This document shows positions 29,936 through 41,781 of a stretch of DNA of 41,797 bases, piece after piece; within the stretch, counting starts at the first letter, position 1; every line of letters begins with the position of its first letter. The notes below the pieces were generated by a model. It was given only the letters and a program-made list of their open reading frames with translations. It made no database searches and had not been told where the DNA came from. The DNA is from Paulinella micropora (Eukaryota; Cercozoa; Imbricatea; Euglyphida), in assembly GCA_009731375.1 (NCBI GenBank), contig BJOX01000019.1, positions 1,355,989 to 1,397,785 on the forward strand. Reading direction: 5' to 3'. The position numbers and the translations under genes are program-made.

Positions 29936-30100
29936 ACACAATGCTTTTACATATGCACAATGCTTTCACATATGCACAATGGTGTTCTGCACAATGCTTT
30001 CACATCTGCACAATGTTACACAATGGTAATACATCTGCACAATGGTTTGCACAATGGTAATAATCCGCACAATGGTTGACCGCGGTGCGGTTTGCCACGA
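29936..30100 (+). repeat. Irregular minisatellite with GCACAATGGT core
   Basis: About nine occurrences of CACAATG with spacers of 5-18 bp, including TTTCACATCTGCACAATG and TGCACAATGGTAATA variants. Confidence 0.8.
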
Positions 30101-30118
30101 TTTGCTATGAATTTTCAT

Positions 30119-30120
30119 AC

Positions 30121-30170
<50 letters not shown>
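30119..30170. repeat. (ATCT)n microsatellite
   Basis: About twelve ATCT units. A short unique stretch (30171-30214) separates it from the SINE tail. Confidence 0.95.
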
Positions 30171-30214
30171 GACCAAGTGTCCCAGGAGGCGGACGCAATG
30201 AGCAGCGCCTATGA

Positions 30215-30674
<460 letters not shown>

Positions 30675-30706
<32 letters not shown>

Positions 30707-30741
30707 GTAACAATGATAATAATAATAATAATAATAATAAC

Positions 30742-30790
<49 letters not shown>

Positions 30791-30837
30791 GTGCTTCTCT
30801 GTCAATGGCTGATGCAAATCTGCACATGCGCCTCCAT
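30675..30837 (-). mobile_element. SINE copy 2, 3' part, running into the gap
   Basis: 30791-30837 repeats the 3' end of SINE copy 1 (GTGCTTCTCTGTCAATGGCT onward) with two or three changes. Its (AAT)n tail (30675-30790) abuts the head of copy 1. The rest of the copy is hidden in the gap. Confidence 0.8.
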
Positions 30838-31304
30838 NNNNNNNNNNNNNNNNNNNNNNNNNNNNNNNNNNNNNNNNNNNNNNNNNNNNNNNNNNNNNNN
30901 NNNNNNNNNNNNNNNNNNNNNNNNNNNNNNNNNNNNNNNNNNNNNNNNNNNNNNNNNNNNNNNNNNNNNNNNNNNNNNNNNNNNNNNNNNNNNNNNNNNN
31001 NNNNNNNNNNNNNNNNNNNNNNNNNNNNNNNNNNNNNNNNNNNNNNNNNNNNNNNNNNNNNNNNNNNNNNNNNNNNNNNNNNNNNNNNNNNNNNNNNNNN
31101 NNNNNNNNNNNNNNNNNNNNNNNNNNNNNNNNNNNNNNNNNNNNNNNNNNNNNNNNNNNNNNNNNNNNNNNNNNNNNNNNNNNNNNNNNNNNNNNNNNNN
31201 NNNNNNNNNNNNNNNNNNNNNNNNNNNNNNNNNNNNNNNNNNNNNNNNNNNNNNNNNNNNNNNNNNNNNNNNNNNNNNNNNNNNNNNNNNNNNNNNNNNN
31301 NNNN
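30838..31304. other. Assembly gap, 467 N
   Basis: Undetermined sequence, bounded on the right by an 18-base C run. Reading frames drawn through it are meaningless. Confidence 1.
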
Positions 31305-31322
31305 CCCCCCCCCCCCCCCCCC

Positions 31323-31720
31323 TTCCCCGTCGACAGGGTACGTTCAATTGCCGAAGGTACCAGCAGAACGCAAGTGTAAGCTCTGGTGGCACAAAAACCT
31401 AAAATCTCTGGGTTTGTGCCGCCCGGCAACAAAACTTTTGGATTTCCGAAGAGAGCTCAGCGAGAGGTGTCGGGTACACCAAACATCAGCCTCAAACTCC
31501 CTCTGGTGTGCGCGAACGCCTGGTGGCGCAAAAACATGAATTTTCTGGTTTTTACGCCACCCGGCAGCACAATTTTTATATTTTCGAAGAGAGCTCATCA
31601 AGAAGTGTCAGATACACCAAATATCAACCGCTAACTCCCTCTGGTGTGAGAAAACGGCGCCTGGTGGCACACAGACATCAATTTTCTGGTGTGTCTACCA
31701 CCCTCGACCAAAACGGGTAC
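31323..31720 (+). repeat. Tandem repeat of 137-141 bp with hairpin-forming starts
   Basis: Units start at 31383, 31520 and 31661 (the last partial). Each begins CTGGTGGC and can fold: GGTGGCGCAAAAAC with GTTTTTACGCCACC in unit 2, GGTGGCACAAA with TTTGTGCCGCC in unit 1, and less well in unit 3. The rest contains CGAAGAGAGCTCA and CTCCCTCTGGTGTG. A leader GTCGACAGGGTACGTTCAAT at 31329 recurs at 31786. Confidence 0.85.
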
Positions 31721-31835
31721 GTACAATTGCAGGGCTGGGGTTCCCGGGGGGAGGGCCCCCCCCGGACCCCCCTCCTTTCCCGTCGACAGGGTACGTTCAA
31801 TTGCCGGAGGTACCGGCAAGTACTGCCCAAAAAGA
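31721..31835 (+). repeat. GC-rich palindrome and repeated leader
   Basis: GGGGTTCCCGGGGGG can pair with the following C-rich CCCCCCCCGGACCCC (31738-31772). It is followed by a second copy of the GTCGACAGGGTACGTTCAAT leader seen at 31329. Confidence 0.7.
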
Positions 31836-32200
31836 CAAGGACTTTTGGCATTCAGGACACTCGCACATATTTGCGCGAATTCCAAAAAAACTATATCAGC
31901 ATCAACATCGAGTCTGCGGCTAGTCACCCTGTCAATGTGAGCTCCCAACTCCTCCTGGTTCACACAAACCATGATATATGGGGACAGGGGGTGCAAAAAT
32001 AGGCCAAAAAAAAACAAGGAATTTTGGCATTCAGGACACTCCCCTAACGAATATATTTGCGTGAATTCCAACAATTTCATATCAGCATAAACATCGAGTC
32101 TGGGGCTAGCCACCCTGCAAATATGAGCTCCCAACTCCTCCTGGTTCCCACAAACCATGATTTATGGGGACAGGGGTGCGGAAAAGGGGGTGGGTTGGTG
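31836..32200 (+). repeat. Tandem duplication of 179 bp
   Basis: Units at 31836-32014 and 32015 to about 32180 share TTTTGGCATTCAGGACACTC, AACATCGAGTCTG-GGCTAG, GAGCTCCCAACTCCTCCTGG and ATGGGGACAGGGG. They differ by substitutions and short indels. No coding frame is shared. Confidence 0.9.
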
Positions 32201-32279
32201 GGGGGGGGGGGGGGTACACAATTTCCATTTTTCCCCTCCACCCAAACCCCCCACCCCCTACTCCCAATTCCTTTCGGGG

Positions 32280-32319
<40 letters not shown>

Positions 32320-32879
32320 GAATATAATAATAATAATGATGATAATACCACAGACGCGGCAAAGACGGGCAGGTATCGGCGATCTTCAGACAACTGCATC
32401 CATCCATCCATCCATCCATCCATCCATCCATCCATCCATACATACATACATACATACATAGATACATAGATACATACATACATAGATACATACATAGATA
32501 CATACATAGATAGATACATAGATACATACATACATACACATGTATGTATCCCCTGTAACAACCCCCTCGTCGGGTTGTAGTAGCAGCAGCACATATACAT
32601 ACATATACACATACATACATACATATATACATACATACATACATACACACACATACATACATGCATACATACATACATACATACATACATACACATACAC
32701 ATACATACACACATACACATACATACATACATACATACATACATACATACATACATACATACATGCATACATACCCCGTGAAACAATGCCCCGTCCGGTT
32801 GCAGTAGAAGCAAGAGTACACAGGCTGGTAACAGGGCCAACTATGCATTACAGTGATGCATGATCTACATTAGTATATT
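32201..32879. repeat. (AAT)n, (CATC)n and (CATA)n field with related unique islands
   Basis: A G run at 32201-32214, AAT array 32280-32335, CATC then CATA arrays 32397-32770. Islands at 32547-32590 and 32774-32820 are related to each other (CCCC-GTAACAA-CCCC-CG-CGGGTTG versus CCCCGTGAAACAATGCCCCG). A GGCTGGTAACAGGGCCAACT segment near 32822 recurs in variant form near 33065 and 33464. Confidence 0.8.
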
Positions 32880-32973
32880 ATGCGGCTAGCCACAAATTTG
32901 GCGTGTTTTGCGGGCGAGCCGGAGCCGGGCCGGTGAGCCCGCAAAACACGTCAAATTTTTTGGCGCGCCGCAT
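32880..32973. other. Long hairpin with 36-bp arms
   Basis: The left arm 32880-32915 (ATGCGGCTAGCC, AAATTTGGCGTGTTTTGCGG) pairs with the right arm 32937-32973 (CCGCAAAACACGTCAAATTT, GGCGCGCCGCAT), enclosing a 21-base GC-rich loop. A few mismatches and bulges. It may be a tiny foldback element or a structured RNA. Confidence 0.8.
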
Positions 32974-32977
32974 ATGT

Positions 32978-33026
32978 TGTTTTATCGGTAACCTGACCAC
33001 ATTTCGTGGAGGTGACCGATAAAACA
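32978..33026. other. Second hairpin immediately downstream
   Basis: TGTTTTATCGGTAACCT pairs with AGGTGACCGATAAAACA (one mismatch). The loop itself contains CCAC-ATTTC-GTGG. It is separated from the previous hairpin by four bases. Confidence 0.85.
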
Positions 33027-33246
33027 TACATAACATACATAACATACATACTTAGTGGTAGCAGACTGGCAGCACAGGCCAGCTATGCATAACATACACA
33101 CGATGCAGGATATACATAATACACATTACATACATAATATACAGAACATACGTATCACAGTTGTAGTAGCAATACTACTAGTGCTGCTGCTGCTACTGAT
33201 GCTGCTACTTGTACTTGTACTGCTGCTACTTATACTACTACTACTG

Positions 33247-33307
<61 letters not shown>

Positions 33308-33313
33308 CTACTC

Positions 33314-33378
<65 letters not shown>

Positions 33379-33395
33379 GCTACTACTACCTACTC

Positions 33396-33441
<46 letters not shown>

Positions 33442-33515
33442 TACTACTACTACTAGCACATGGACTGGTAGCAGTGTCAGCAATGCATAACATACACATG
33501 CGAGATATAGATACA
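33027..33515. repeat. (CTA)n trinucleotide field with flanking islands
   Basis: CATA-type repeats to 33060, an island at 33060-33110 (GACTGGCAGCACAGGCCAGC), then (CTA)n with CTG variants from about 33170 to 33454, then a related island (GACTGGTAGCAGTGTCAGCA). The two islands flank the array as diverged copies. Confidence 0.85.
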
Positions 33516-33883
33516 ACAGAACATACAGAAGTTACACATGCAGAACATATATAACGTACAGAATATACAAAACATACATAACATACATAACATACAGAAC
33601 ATACAGAACATACAGAACATACAGAACATACATAACATTCAGAACATACATAGCATACATAACATACATAACATACATAACATACATAACATACATAACA
33701 TACAGAACATACATAACATACATAACATACATAACATACATAACATACATAGCATACATAACATACATAACATACATAACATACATAACATACATAGCAT
33801 ACAGAACATACATAACATACATAACATGCATAACATACATAACATACATAACATACATAGCATACAGAACATAGAGAACACAA
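33516..33883. repeat. 9-bp repeat AACATACAT / AACATACAG
   Basis: About 40 nonamer units with AACATACAT, AACATACAG and AGCATACAT variants. Because 9 is divisible by 3, the array stays open in several frames (Asn-Ile-His and Cys-Tyr-Val patterns). Not a gene. Confidence 0.95.
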
Positions 33884-34210
33884 CAGATGCTCAGCAGATA
33901 GAAATCGAACACACACATACATTTTTTAATAGAATTCTATTATGTGTATGTATGTATGTATGTATGTATGTATATGTGTATGCGCGCGCGCGTGTGTGTG
34001 TGTGTGTATGCATGAACATAGCATACCTCGGAATGTCCAGCAGATAGATATTGAGCACACACAACATACATGATATATACATGATATACACTACATATAT
34101 AGAACATACAGAACATACACAACAGATGCCCAGCAGATAGAAATCGAACACACATATACACTTTTTTTAAAGAATTCTATTATGTTTATGTATGTATGTA
34201 TGTATGTATG

Positions 34211-34249
<39 letters not shown>

Positions 34250-34330
34250 ATGTATGAACTTAGCATATACCTCGGAATTGCCCAGCAGATAAATATTGAG
34301 GACGCACACTTCAGCAAATGCGATGAGGAC
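33884..34330 (+). repeat. Tandem duplication of about 237 bp containing microsatellites
   Basis: Units begin at about 33884 and 34121 with CAGATG(C/T)(C/T)CAGCAGATAGA. Each contains AGAATTCTATTATGT, a TATG array, a CG or TA plus GT array, and CATACCTCGGAAT-CCAGCAGATA. The inner arrays differ: (CG)n in unit 1 and (TA)n in unit 2. AATAGAATTCTATT at 33928 is a perfect palindrome. Confidence 0.85.
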
Positions 34331-34480
34331 GGCCGCATTATTGATTTGCTCCGGCCAACACTCTATAGATAGAGATAGAGATAGATAGATAGATAGATAG
34401 ATAGATAGGTAGATAGGTAGATAGATAGGTAGATAGGTCGGTAGATAGGTACGTAGGTAGGTAGGTAGGTAGATAGGTAT

Positions 34481-34521
<41 letters not shown>

Positions 34522-34531
34522 CGTCTGTTTG

Positions 34532-34578
<47 letters not shown>

Positions 34579-34813
34579 CTATATATACATGCATACACCA
34601 TACATAATTGAGCACACACACAAATATATATACATATATATATATGTATATATATATATCTATATATATATATCTATGTATACATGCATACACCATACAT
34701 AATTGAGCACACACACACACATATATATATACATATATATACATATATATATATATATACATATATATATACATATATATATATACACTTCAGCACATGC
34801 TACGAGCACTCCT

Positions 34814-34858
<45 letters not shown>

Positions 34859-34881
34859 GTTATTTTTCTATGTTCATTTCT

Positions 34882-34931
<50 letters not shown>

Positions 34932-34960
34932 GGTTGCCGACGCGCTCCGGCCGTCACTCT
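34331..34960. repeat. (GATA)n, (TA)n and (CT)n field with duplicated islands
   Basis: GATA/GTAG arrays (34365-34520, 34816-34930), a CTGT/CT block, then two copies of ATACATGCATACACCATACA, then TAATTGAGCACACACACA (34585 and 34679), each followed by TA-rich arrays. CACTTCAGCA-ATGC and CGCTCCGGCC-ACTCTATA islands recur at 34305-34365, 34788 and 34940. Confidence 0.85.
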
Positions 34961-36640
34961 ATACATACACACACATACATACATTAAATATATACATACA
35001 TGCATACATACTTACTTACTTAGATACATACACAGATACATACATACATACATACATACATACATACATGCATACATACATACATACATACCTTGCGCTG
35101 CACGTGATAGAGTGTCGGGCGCACATATATACATACATACATACATACATACCTTGCGCTGCACGTGATAGAGTGTCGGGCGCACATACATACATACATA
35201 CATACATACATACATACATACATACATGCATACATACATACATACATACGTACATACATACATACATACATACATACATACATTGCGCTGCACGTGATAG
35301 AGTGTCGGGCATACATACATATATACATACATACATGCATACATACATGCATACATACCTTGCACTGCACGTGACAGAGTGTCGGGCGCGCGTGGCGCGG
35401 GCCGCAGGTGCCAGCTGCGACCATACATACATACATACATACATACATACATACATACATGCATGCATACGCTGGATACTACTGTACACACATACATACA
35501 TAATACAAACATACAAACATGCATACATGCATACATACATACTACTGTACATACATACATACATACATACATGCATACATGCATACATACATGCATACAT
35601 ACATACATACATACATACATACTACTGTACATACATACGTACATACATGCGTACATACATACATACATACATACATACATACATACATACATACATAAAT
35701 ACATACGTACGTACGTACGTACGTACATACATACATACATACATACATACATACATACATACATACGTACATACATACGTACATACATACGTACATACAT
35801 ACATACATACTACTGTACATACATACTTACATACATACGTACATACATACATACATAATACATACATACATACATACATGCATACATACATACATACATA
35901 CATACATACATACATACATACTACTGTATATACATACGTATGTACATACGCACATACATACATACATGCATACATACATACTACTGTACATACATACGTA
36001 CATACATACATACATACATACATACATACATAAATACATAAATACATATATACATACATACATACATACATACATACATACATACATACTACTGCACATA
36101 CATACGTACATACATACATACATACATACATACATACTACTCTACATACATGCGTACATACATACATACATACAAACATACATACATACATACATACATG
36201 CATGCATGCATGCATGCATGCATGCATACATACATACATACATACATACATACATACATACATACATACATACGTACATACATACATACATACATACATA
36301 CATACATACATACATACATACGTACATACATACATACATACATACATACATACATACTACTGTACATTCATACATACATACATACATACATACATACATA
36401 CATACATACATACGTGGCGCGGGCTGTAAGTGCCAGCTCATACATACATACATACATACATGCATACATATATACATACATATATACATACATACATATA
36501 CAAAGGGTAGATTCTTCTGTACATACATACATACATACATACATACATACATACATACATACATACATAAGTACATACATACATACATACATACATACAT
36601 ACATACATACATACATACACATACCTAGATACATAGCATA
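34961..36640. repeat. (CATA)n field with GC-rich islands
   Basis: About 1.7 kb of CATA repeats. Four islands of about 30-37 bp (35091, 35151, 35281, 35359) carry TTGCGCTGCACGTGATAGAG and TGTCGGGCGCACAT. The fourth is extended by GTGGCGCGGGCCGCAGGTGC, which recurs in part at 36414. TACTACTGTACATACAT interruptions recur irregularly from 35477 to 36365. Very long His-Thr-Tyr-Ile ORFs here are artefacts. Confidence 0.95.
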
Positions 36641-36676
36641 CATAGCATACATACACACATACATACATACATACAT

Positions 36677-36711
<35 letters not shown>

Positions 36712-36717
36712 CAGACC

Positions 36718-36756
<39 letters not shown>

Positions 36757-36959
36757 TAGACAGACAGACCAGACAGACAGACAGACAAGACAGACAGACA
36801 GACAAGACAGACAGAAAGACAGACAAGACAGAAAGACAGACAGACAAGACAAGACAGACAGACAGACAGACAGACAAGACAGACAGACAAGACAGACAGA
36901 CAAGACAGACAGACAAGACAGACAGACAAGACAGACAGACAAGACAGACAGACAAGACC

Positions 36960-37020
<61 letters not shown>

Positions 37021-37560
37021 GNNNNNNNNNNCAGACAGACAGACAGACAGACAGACCAGACAGGCAGACAGACAGACAAGACAGACAGACAGACAGCCAG
37101 ACAGACAGACAGACAAGACAGAAAGACAGAAAGACAGACAGAAAGACAGACAGACAAGACAGACAGACAGACAGACAGACCAGACAGACAGACAGACAGA
37201 CAGACCAGACAGACAGACAGACAGACCAGACAGACAGACAGACAGACCAGACAGACAGACAGACAAGACAAGACAGAAAGACAGACAGACCAGACAGAAA
37301 GACAGACAGACCAGACAGACAGACAGACCAGACAGACAGACAAGACAGGCAGACAAGACAGACAGACAGACAGACAAGACAGACAGACAGACAAGACAGA
37401 CTGACAGACAGACAAGACAGACAGACAAGACAGGCAGAAATACAGACAAGACAGACAGACAGACAAGACAGGCAGAAAGACAGACAGGCAGAAAGACAAG
37501 ACAGACATACAGACAAGACAGACAGACAGACAGACAGACAGTCAGACAGACAAGACAGAA

Positions 37561-37596
<36 letters not shown>

Positions 37597-37606
37597 CAGA
37601 CAAGAC
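36641..37606. repeat. (CAGA)n field with CAAGA variants and a 10-N gap
   Basis: About 950 bp of CAGA units broken by CAAGA and CCAGA pentamers, which prevent a perfect array. A gap of 10 N lies at 37022-37031; its true size is unknown because both sides are the same repeat. Confidence 0.97.
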
Positions 37607-37928
37607 ATACATACACACCTGTGTGCATTTGCTAGCGCGTCGACAGACAAGACAGACAGACAAGACAGGCAGACAGACAGACAAGACAGACTGTCTTGTC
37701 TGTCTGGTCTGTCTGTCTGCCTGTCCATCTGTCTGTCTGTCTGTCTTGTCTGTCTGTCTTGTCTGTCTGTCTGTCTGTCTTGTCTGTCTGTCTGTCTGTC
37801 TGGTCTGTCTGTCTGCCTGTCTTGTCTGTCTGTCTGTCTGTCTGTCTGGTCTGTCTGTCTGCCTGTCTGTCTGTCTGAGACATACATACATACCTGTGTG
37901 CATTTGATAGCGCGTCGACACGGCGCCC
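37607..37928. repeat. Strand-switch palindrome (CAGA)n/(TCTG)n between duplicated islands
   Basis: At 37690/37691 the array turns into its own reverse complement (GACAAGACAGA then CTGTCTTGTC) and continues as TCTG to 37877. Islands with CCTGTGTGCATTTG, then TAGCGCGTCGACA, lie at 37617 and 37891, one on each side. Confidence 0.9.
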
Positions 37929-38079
37929 TGGCAGAGGTAGGTAGGTAGGTAGATAGATAGATAGATAGATAGGTAGGTAGGTAGGTAGGTAGGTAGGTAG
38001 GTAGAATGTACGTTTGGTGTCCGGCGCAGTGAGGTGGAAGAAGAGAGCGAGACAGACGTGAGCAGGTAGATAGATAGAC

Positions 38080-38121
<42 letters not shown>

Positions 38122-38243
38122 GTAGGTAGGTAGATAGGTAGGTAGGTAGGTAGGTAGGTAGGTAGGTAGGTAGGTAGGTAGAATGTACGTTTGGTGTCCG
38201 GCGCAGTGAGGTGGAAGAAGAGAGCGAGACAGACGTTAGCAGG

Positions 38244-38285
<42 letters not shown>

Positions 38286-38331
38286 TGTAGGTAGGCAGGT
38301 GGGTAGGTAGGTAGGTAGGTAGGTAGGTAGG

Positions 38332-38362
<31 letters not shown>

Positions 38363-38424
38363 GTAGATAGGTAGGTAGGTAGAATTTACGGTTGGTGTCC
38401 GGCGCAATGAGGTGGAAGAAGAGA
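37929..38424. repeat. (GTAG)n/(GATA)n field with three copies of a unique island
   Basis: Islands starting at 38004, 38181 and 38382 share GAATGTACGTTTGGTGTCCG, then GCGCAGTGAGGTGGAAGAAG, then AGAGCGAGACAGAC. Spacings are 177 and 201 bp, set by the length of the tetranucleotide arrays between them. Confidence 0.9.
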
Positions 38425-38472
38425 GCGAGACAGACATTGAGACCCGCATGCACGGCTAACAGGACCTAGGGG

Positions 38473-38512
<40 letters not shown>

Positions 38513-38515
38513 TAG

Positions 38516-38547
<32 letters not shown>

Positions 38548-38596
38548 AGCGAGACAGACATTGAGACCCGCATGCACGGCTAACAGGACCTAGGGG

Positions 38597-38652
<56 letters not shown>
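38425..38652. repeat. Tandem units: GA array plus CCGCATG island
   Basis: Units starting at 38425, 38549 and 38653 (and 39181 after the gap) share GCGAGACAGACATTGAGACC, then CGCATG, GCTAACAGGACCTAGGGGAG and a (GA)n array of variable length. Confidence 0.9.
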
Positions 38653-38655
<3 letters not shown>

Positions 38656-38758
38656 AGACAGACATTGAGACCCGCATGGACTGCTAACAGGACCTAGGGG
38701 AGAGGAGAGAGATAGAGAGAGAGATAGAGATAGAGAGAGAGAGAGATGTATATATCAT

Positions 38759-38792
<34 letters not shown>

Positions 38793-38965
38793 GGATAGAT
38801 AGATAGATGGATGGATGGATAGATAGATAGATGGATAGATGGATGGATGGATAGATGGATGGATGGATAGATAGATAGATAGATAGATAGAGACACAAAG
38901 AGAGCGAGAGAGAGAGAGAGAGAGAGAGAGACCCCCCTTGCGTGAGCAAGACCATCTCTACTGGT

Positions 38966-39011
<46 letters not shown>

Positions 39012-39082
39012 CCCCCCTTGCGTACGTAAGACCTTCTCCACTGGCCTTGTCCACGAACACGTACGAGAGCAACCACCTATGT

Positions 39083-39113
<31 letters not shown>

Positions 39114-39136
39114 TGTATGTATGTATGTATGTATGT
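38653..39136. repeat. 484-bp segment identical to 39181-39664, left copy
   Basis: Contains an island, GA and GATA/GATG arrays, ACCCCCCTTGCGT segments, a TA array and a TATG array, then stops at a 10-N gap (39137-39146). The sequence recurs, without any difference that I could find, at an offset of 528. Confidence 0.95.
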
Positions 39137-39146
39137 NNNNNNNNNN
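39137..39146. other. 10-N gap
   Basis: Placeholder gap between two identical segments; probably an unmerged contig overlap. Confidence 0.9.
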
Positions 39147-39180
<34 letters not shown>

Positions 39181-39186
<6 letters not shown>

Positions 39187-39286
39187 CAGACATTGAGACC
39201 CGCATGGACTGCTAACAGGACCTAGGGGAGAGGAGAGAGATAGAGAGAGAGATAGAGATAGAGAGAGAGAGAGATGTATATATCAT

Positions 39287-39320
<34 letters not shown>

Positions 39321-39493
39321 GGATAGATAGATAGATGGATGGATGGATAGATAGATAGATGGATAGATGGATGGATGGATAGATGGATGGATGGATAGAT
39401 AGATAGATAGATAGATAGAGACACAAAGAGAGCGAGAGAGAGAGAGAGAGAGAGAGAGACCCCCCTTGCGTGAGCAAGACCATCTCTACTGGT

Positions 39494-39539
<46 letters not shown>

Positions 39540-39610
39540 CCCCCCTTGCGTACGTAAGACCTTCTCCACTGGCCTTGTCCACGAACACGTACGAGAGCAA
39601 CCACCTATGT

Positions 39611-39641
<31 letters not shown>

Positions 39642-39664
39642 TGTATGTATGTATGTATGTATGT
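39181..39664. repeat. 484-bp segment identical to 38653-39136, right copy
   Basis: Same order of island and microsatellites as the left copy. It continues beyond the end of the left copy into TGTATGTAATGTAGGTAGGC. Confidence 0.95.
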
Positions 39665-39745
39665 TGTATGTAATGTAGGTAGGCATGCAATGTATGTATG
39701 TAAAGTATGTAATGTATGTAATGTACGTACCAGAGTACCACGACA

Positions 39746-40860
39746 GTAAACTCAGTCAGAGCAAAGATAGGCCAAGCCTGTGCGTATGTATGCATGTGTA
39801 TGTATGTATGTATGTATGCATGCATGTATGCATGTATGTATGTATGTATGGATAGTAAACTCGGTCAGAGCAAAGATAGGCCAAGCCTGTGCGTATGTAT
39901 GCATGTGTATGTATGTATGTATGTATGCATGCACGTATGCATGTATGTATGTATGTATGGATAGTAAACTCGGTCAGAGAAAAGATAGGCCAAGCCTGTG
40001 CGTATGTATGCATGTGTATGTATGCATGCATGCATGTATGCATATATGTATGTATGTATGGATAGTAAACTCGGTCAGAGCAAAGATAGGCCAAGCCTGT
40101 GCGTATGTATGCATGTGTGTATATGTATGTATGTATGCATGCATGTATGCATGTATGTATGCATGTATGGATAGTAAACTCGGTCAGAGCAAAGATAGGC
40201 CAAGCCTGTGCGTATGTATGCATGTGTATGTATGTATTTATGTATGCATGCATGTATGCATGTATGTATGTATGTATGGATAGTAAACTCGGTCAGAGCA
40301 AAGATAGGCCAAGCCTGTGCGTATGTATGCATGTGTATGTATGTATTTATGTATGCATGCACGTATGCATGTATGTATGTATGTATGGATAGTAAACTCG
40401 GTCAGAGCAAAGATAGGCCAAGCCTGTGCGTATGTATGCATGTGTATGTATGTATGCATGCATGCATGCATGTATGTATGTATGTATGGATAGTAAACTC
40501 GGTCAGAGCAAAGATAGGCCAAGCCTGTGCGTATGTATGCATGTGTATGTATGTATGTATGTATGTATGCATGTATGTATGTATGCATGTATGGATAGTA
40601 AACTCGGTCAGAGCTAAGATAGGCCAAGCCTGTGCGTATGTATGCATGTGTATGTATGCATGCATATATGCATGCATGCATGTATGTATGTATGTATGGA
40701 TAGTAAACTCGGTCAGAGAAAAGATAGGCCAAGCCTGTGCGTATGTATGCATGTGTATGTATGTATGTATGTATGCATGCACGTATGCATGTATGTATGT
40801 ATGTATGGATAGTAAACTCGGTCAGAGAAAAGATAGGCCAAGCCTGTGCGTACGTATGCA
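39746..40860 (+). repeat. 11-copy satellite, unit 101-109 bp
   Basis: The unit start GTAAACTCGGTCAGAG occurs at 39746, 39855, 39964, 40065, 40174, 40283, 40392, 40493, 40598, 40703 and 40812. Spacings are 109, 109, 101, 109, 109, 109, 101, 105, 105 and 109, all differing by multiples of 4. A conserved core of about 50 bp (including AAGATAGGCCAAGCCTGTGC) alternates with a TATG/TGCA array that supplies the length changes. The base after GTCAGAG varies (CAAAG, AAAAG, CTAAG), which marks subtypes. Confidence 0.97.
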
Positions 40861-41157
40861 TGTGTATGTATGTATGTATGTATGCATGCATGCATGCATG
40901 TATGTATGTATGTATGTATGCATGCATGCATGCATGTATGTATGTATGTATGTATGCATGTATGCATGCATGCATGCATGTATGTATGCATGTATGTACG
41001 TATGTACGTATGTACGTATGTATGTATGTATGTATGCATGCATGCATGTATGCATGCATGTATGTATGTATGCATGCATGCATGTATACATGCATGCATG
41101 CATGTATGCATGTATACATGCATGCATGCATGTATGCATGTATGTATGTATGTATGT
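40861..41157. repeat. (TATG)n/(TGCA)n field
   Basis: Continuation of the satellite's microsatellite part without the core. TGCATGCA stretches are self-complementary. Confidence 0.95.
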
Positions 41158-41304
41158 TTTACTGCATTAGCGGCGTCTCCCCCTAGGCCGTAGTAAGTAG
41201 GAGATACACATACACACACACACAAACACATACATGCATTCATTCATTTATTCATTCATTCATTCGTACGTACATACATGCATACATACGTACCTACCTA
41301 CCTA
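41158..41304. other. Short unique spacer and CATA/CATT repeats
   Basis: About 50 bp of unique DNA (TTAGCGGCGTCTCCCCCTAG), then CA, CATT and CATA repeats up to the MITE. Confidence 0.7.
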
Positions 41305-41517
41305 GAGAAGTTTCCTGTACTTAACCACAATGAGCAATGATTTCAAACACTTCGATCCCAGCCGATATTTCCATCCACAACCTGTGCTATGGCTCATTAG
41401 AAAGCTCTTGACGAGAGCTTTCAAATCAGCCACTACACAAGCCACACAAATCAGAACCGGCCGAGAACGAATGGCTTGAAGTCATTGCTCGTTGTACTTA
41501 AGGACAAGGAACTTCTC
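41305..41517 (-). mobile_element. Foldback MITE, copy 3 (inverted)
   Basis: 213 bp, the reverse complement of copy 1 with about ten changes. It is flanked by CTA on both sides (CCTACCTA left, CTAGTACC right), which could be a 3-bp target-site duplication, but copies 1 and 2 do not show the same. Confidence 0.85.
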
Positions 41518-41577
41518 CTAGTACCTACCTGATTCTCGGGCAGCAGGCCGTGTCAGTTCTGCGCGGTGTCGTCCGAC

Positions 41578-41581
41578 CCCT

Positions 41582-41651
<70 letters not shown>

Positions 41652-41737
41652 CAGACAGAGAAATGAGAGAGAGAGAGAGAGAGAGAGGCAGACAGACAGA
41701 GAGAGAGAGATAGAGAGAGAGAGAGAGGCAGACAGAG

Positions 41738-41781
<44 letters not shown>

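Noticed and set aside
36368-38449. A 693-codon minus-strand ORF through the CAGA/CTGT and GTAG fields
   Set aside because: It is a translation of simple repeats, spans an N gap, and has no non-repetitive domain.
39746-40860. CRISPR-like regular direct repeats
   Set aside because: The spacers are TATG/TGCA microsatellite, not unique; the core is too long, there are no cas genes, and the context is eukaryotic.
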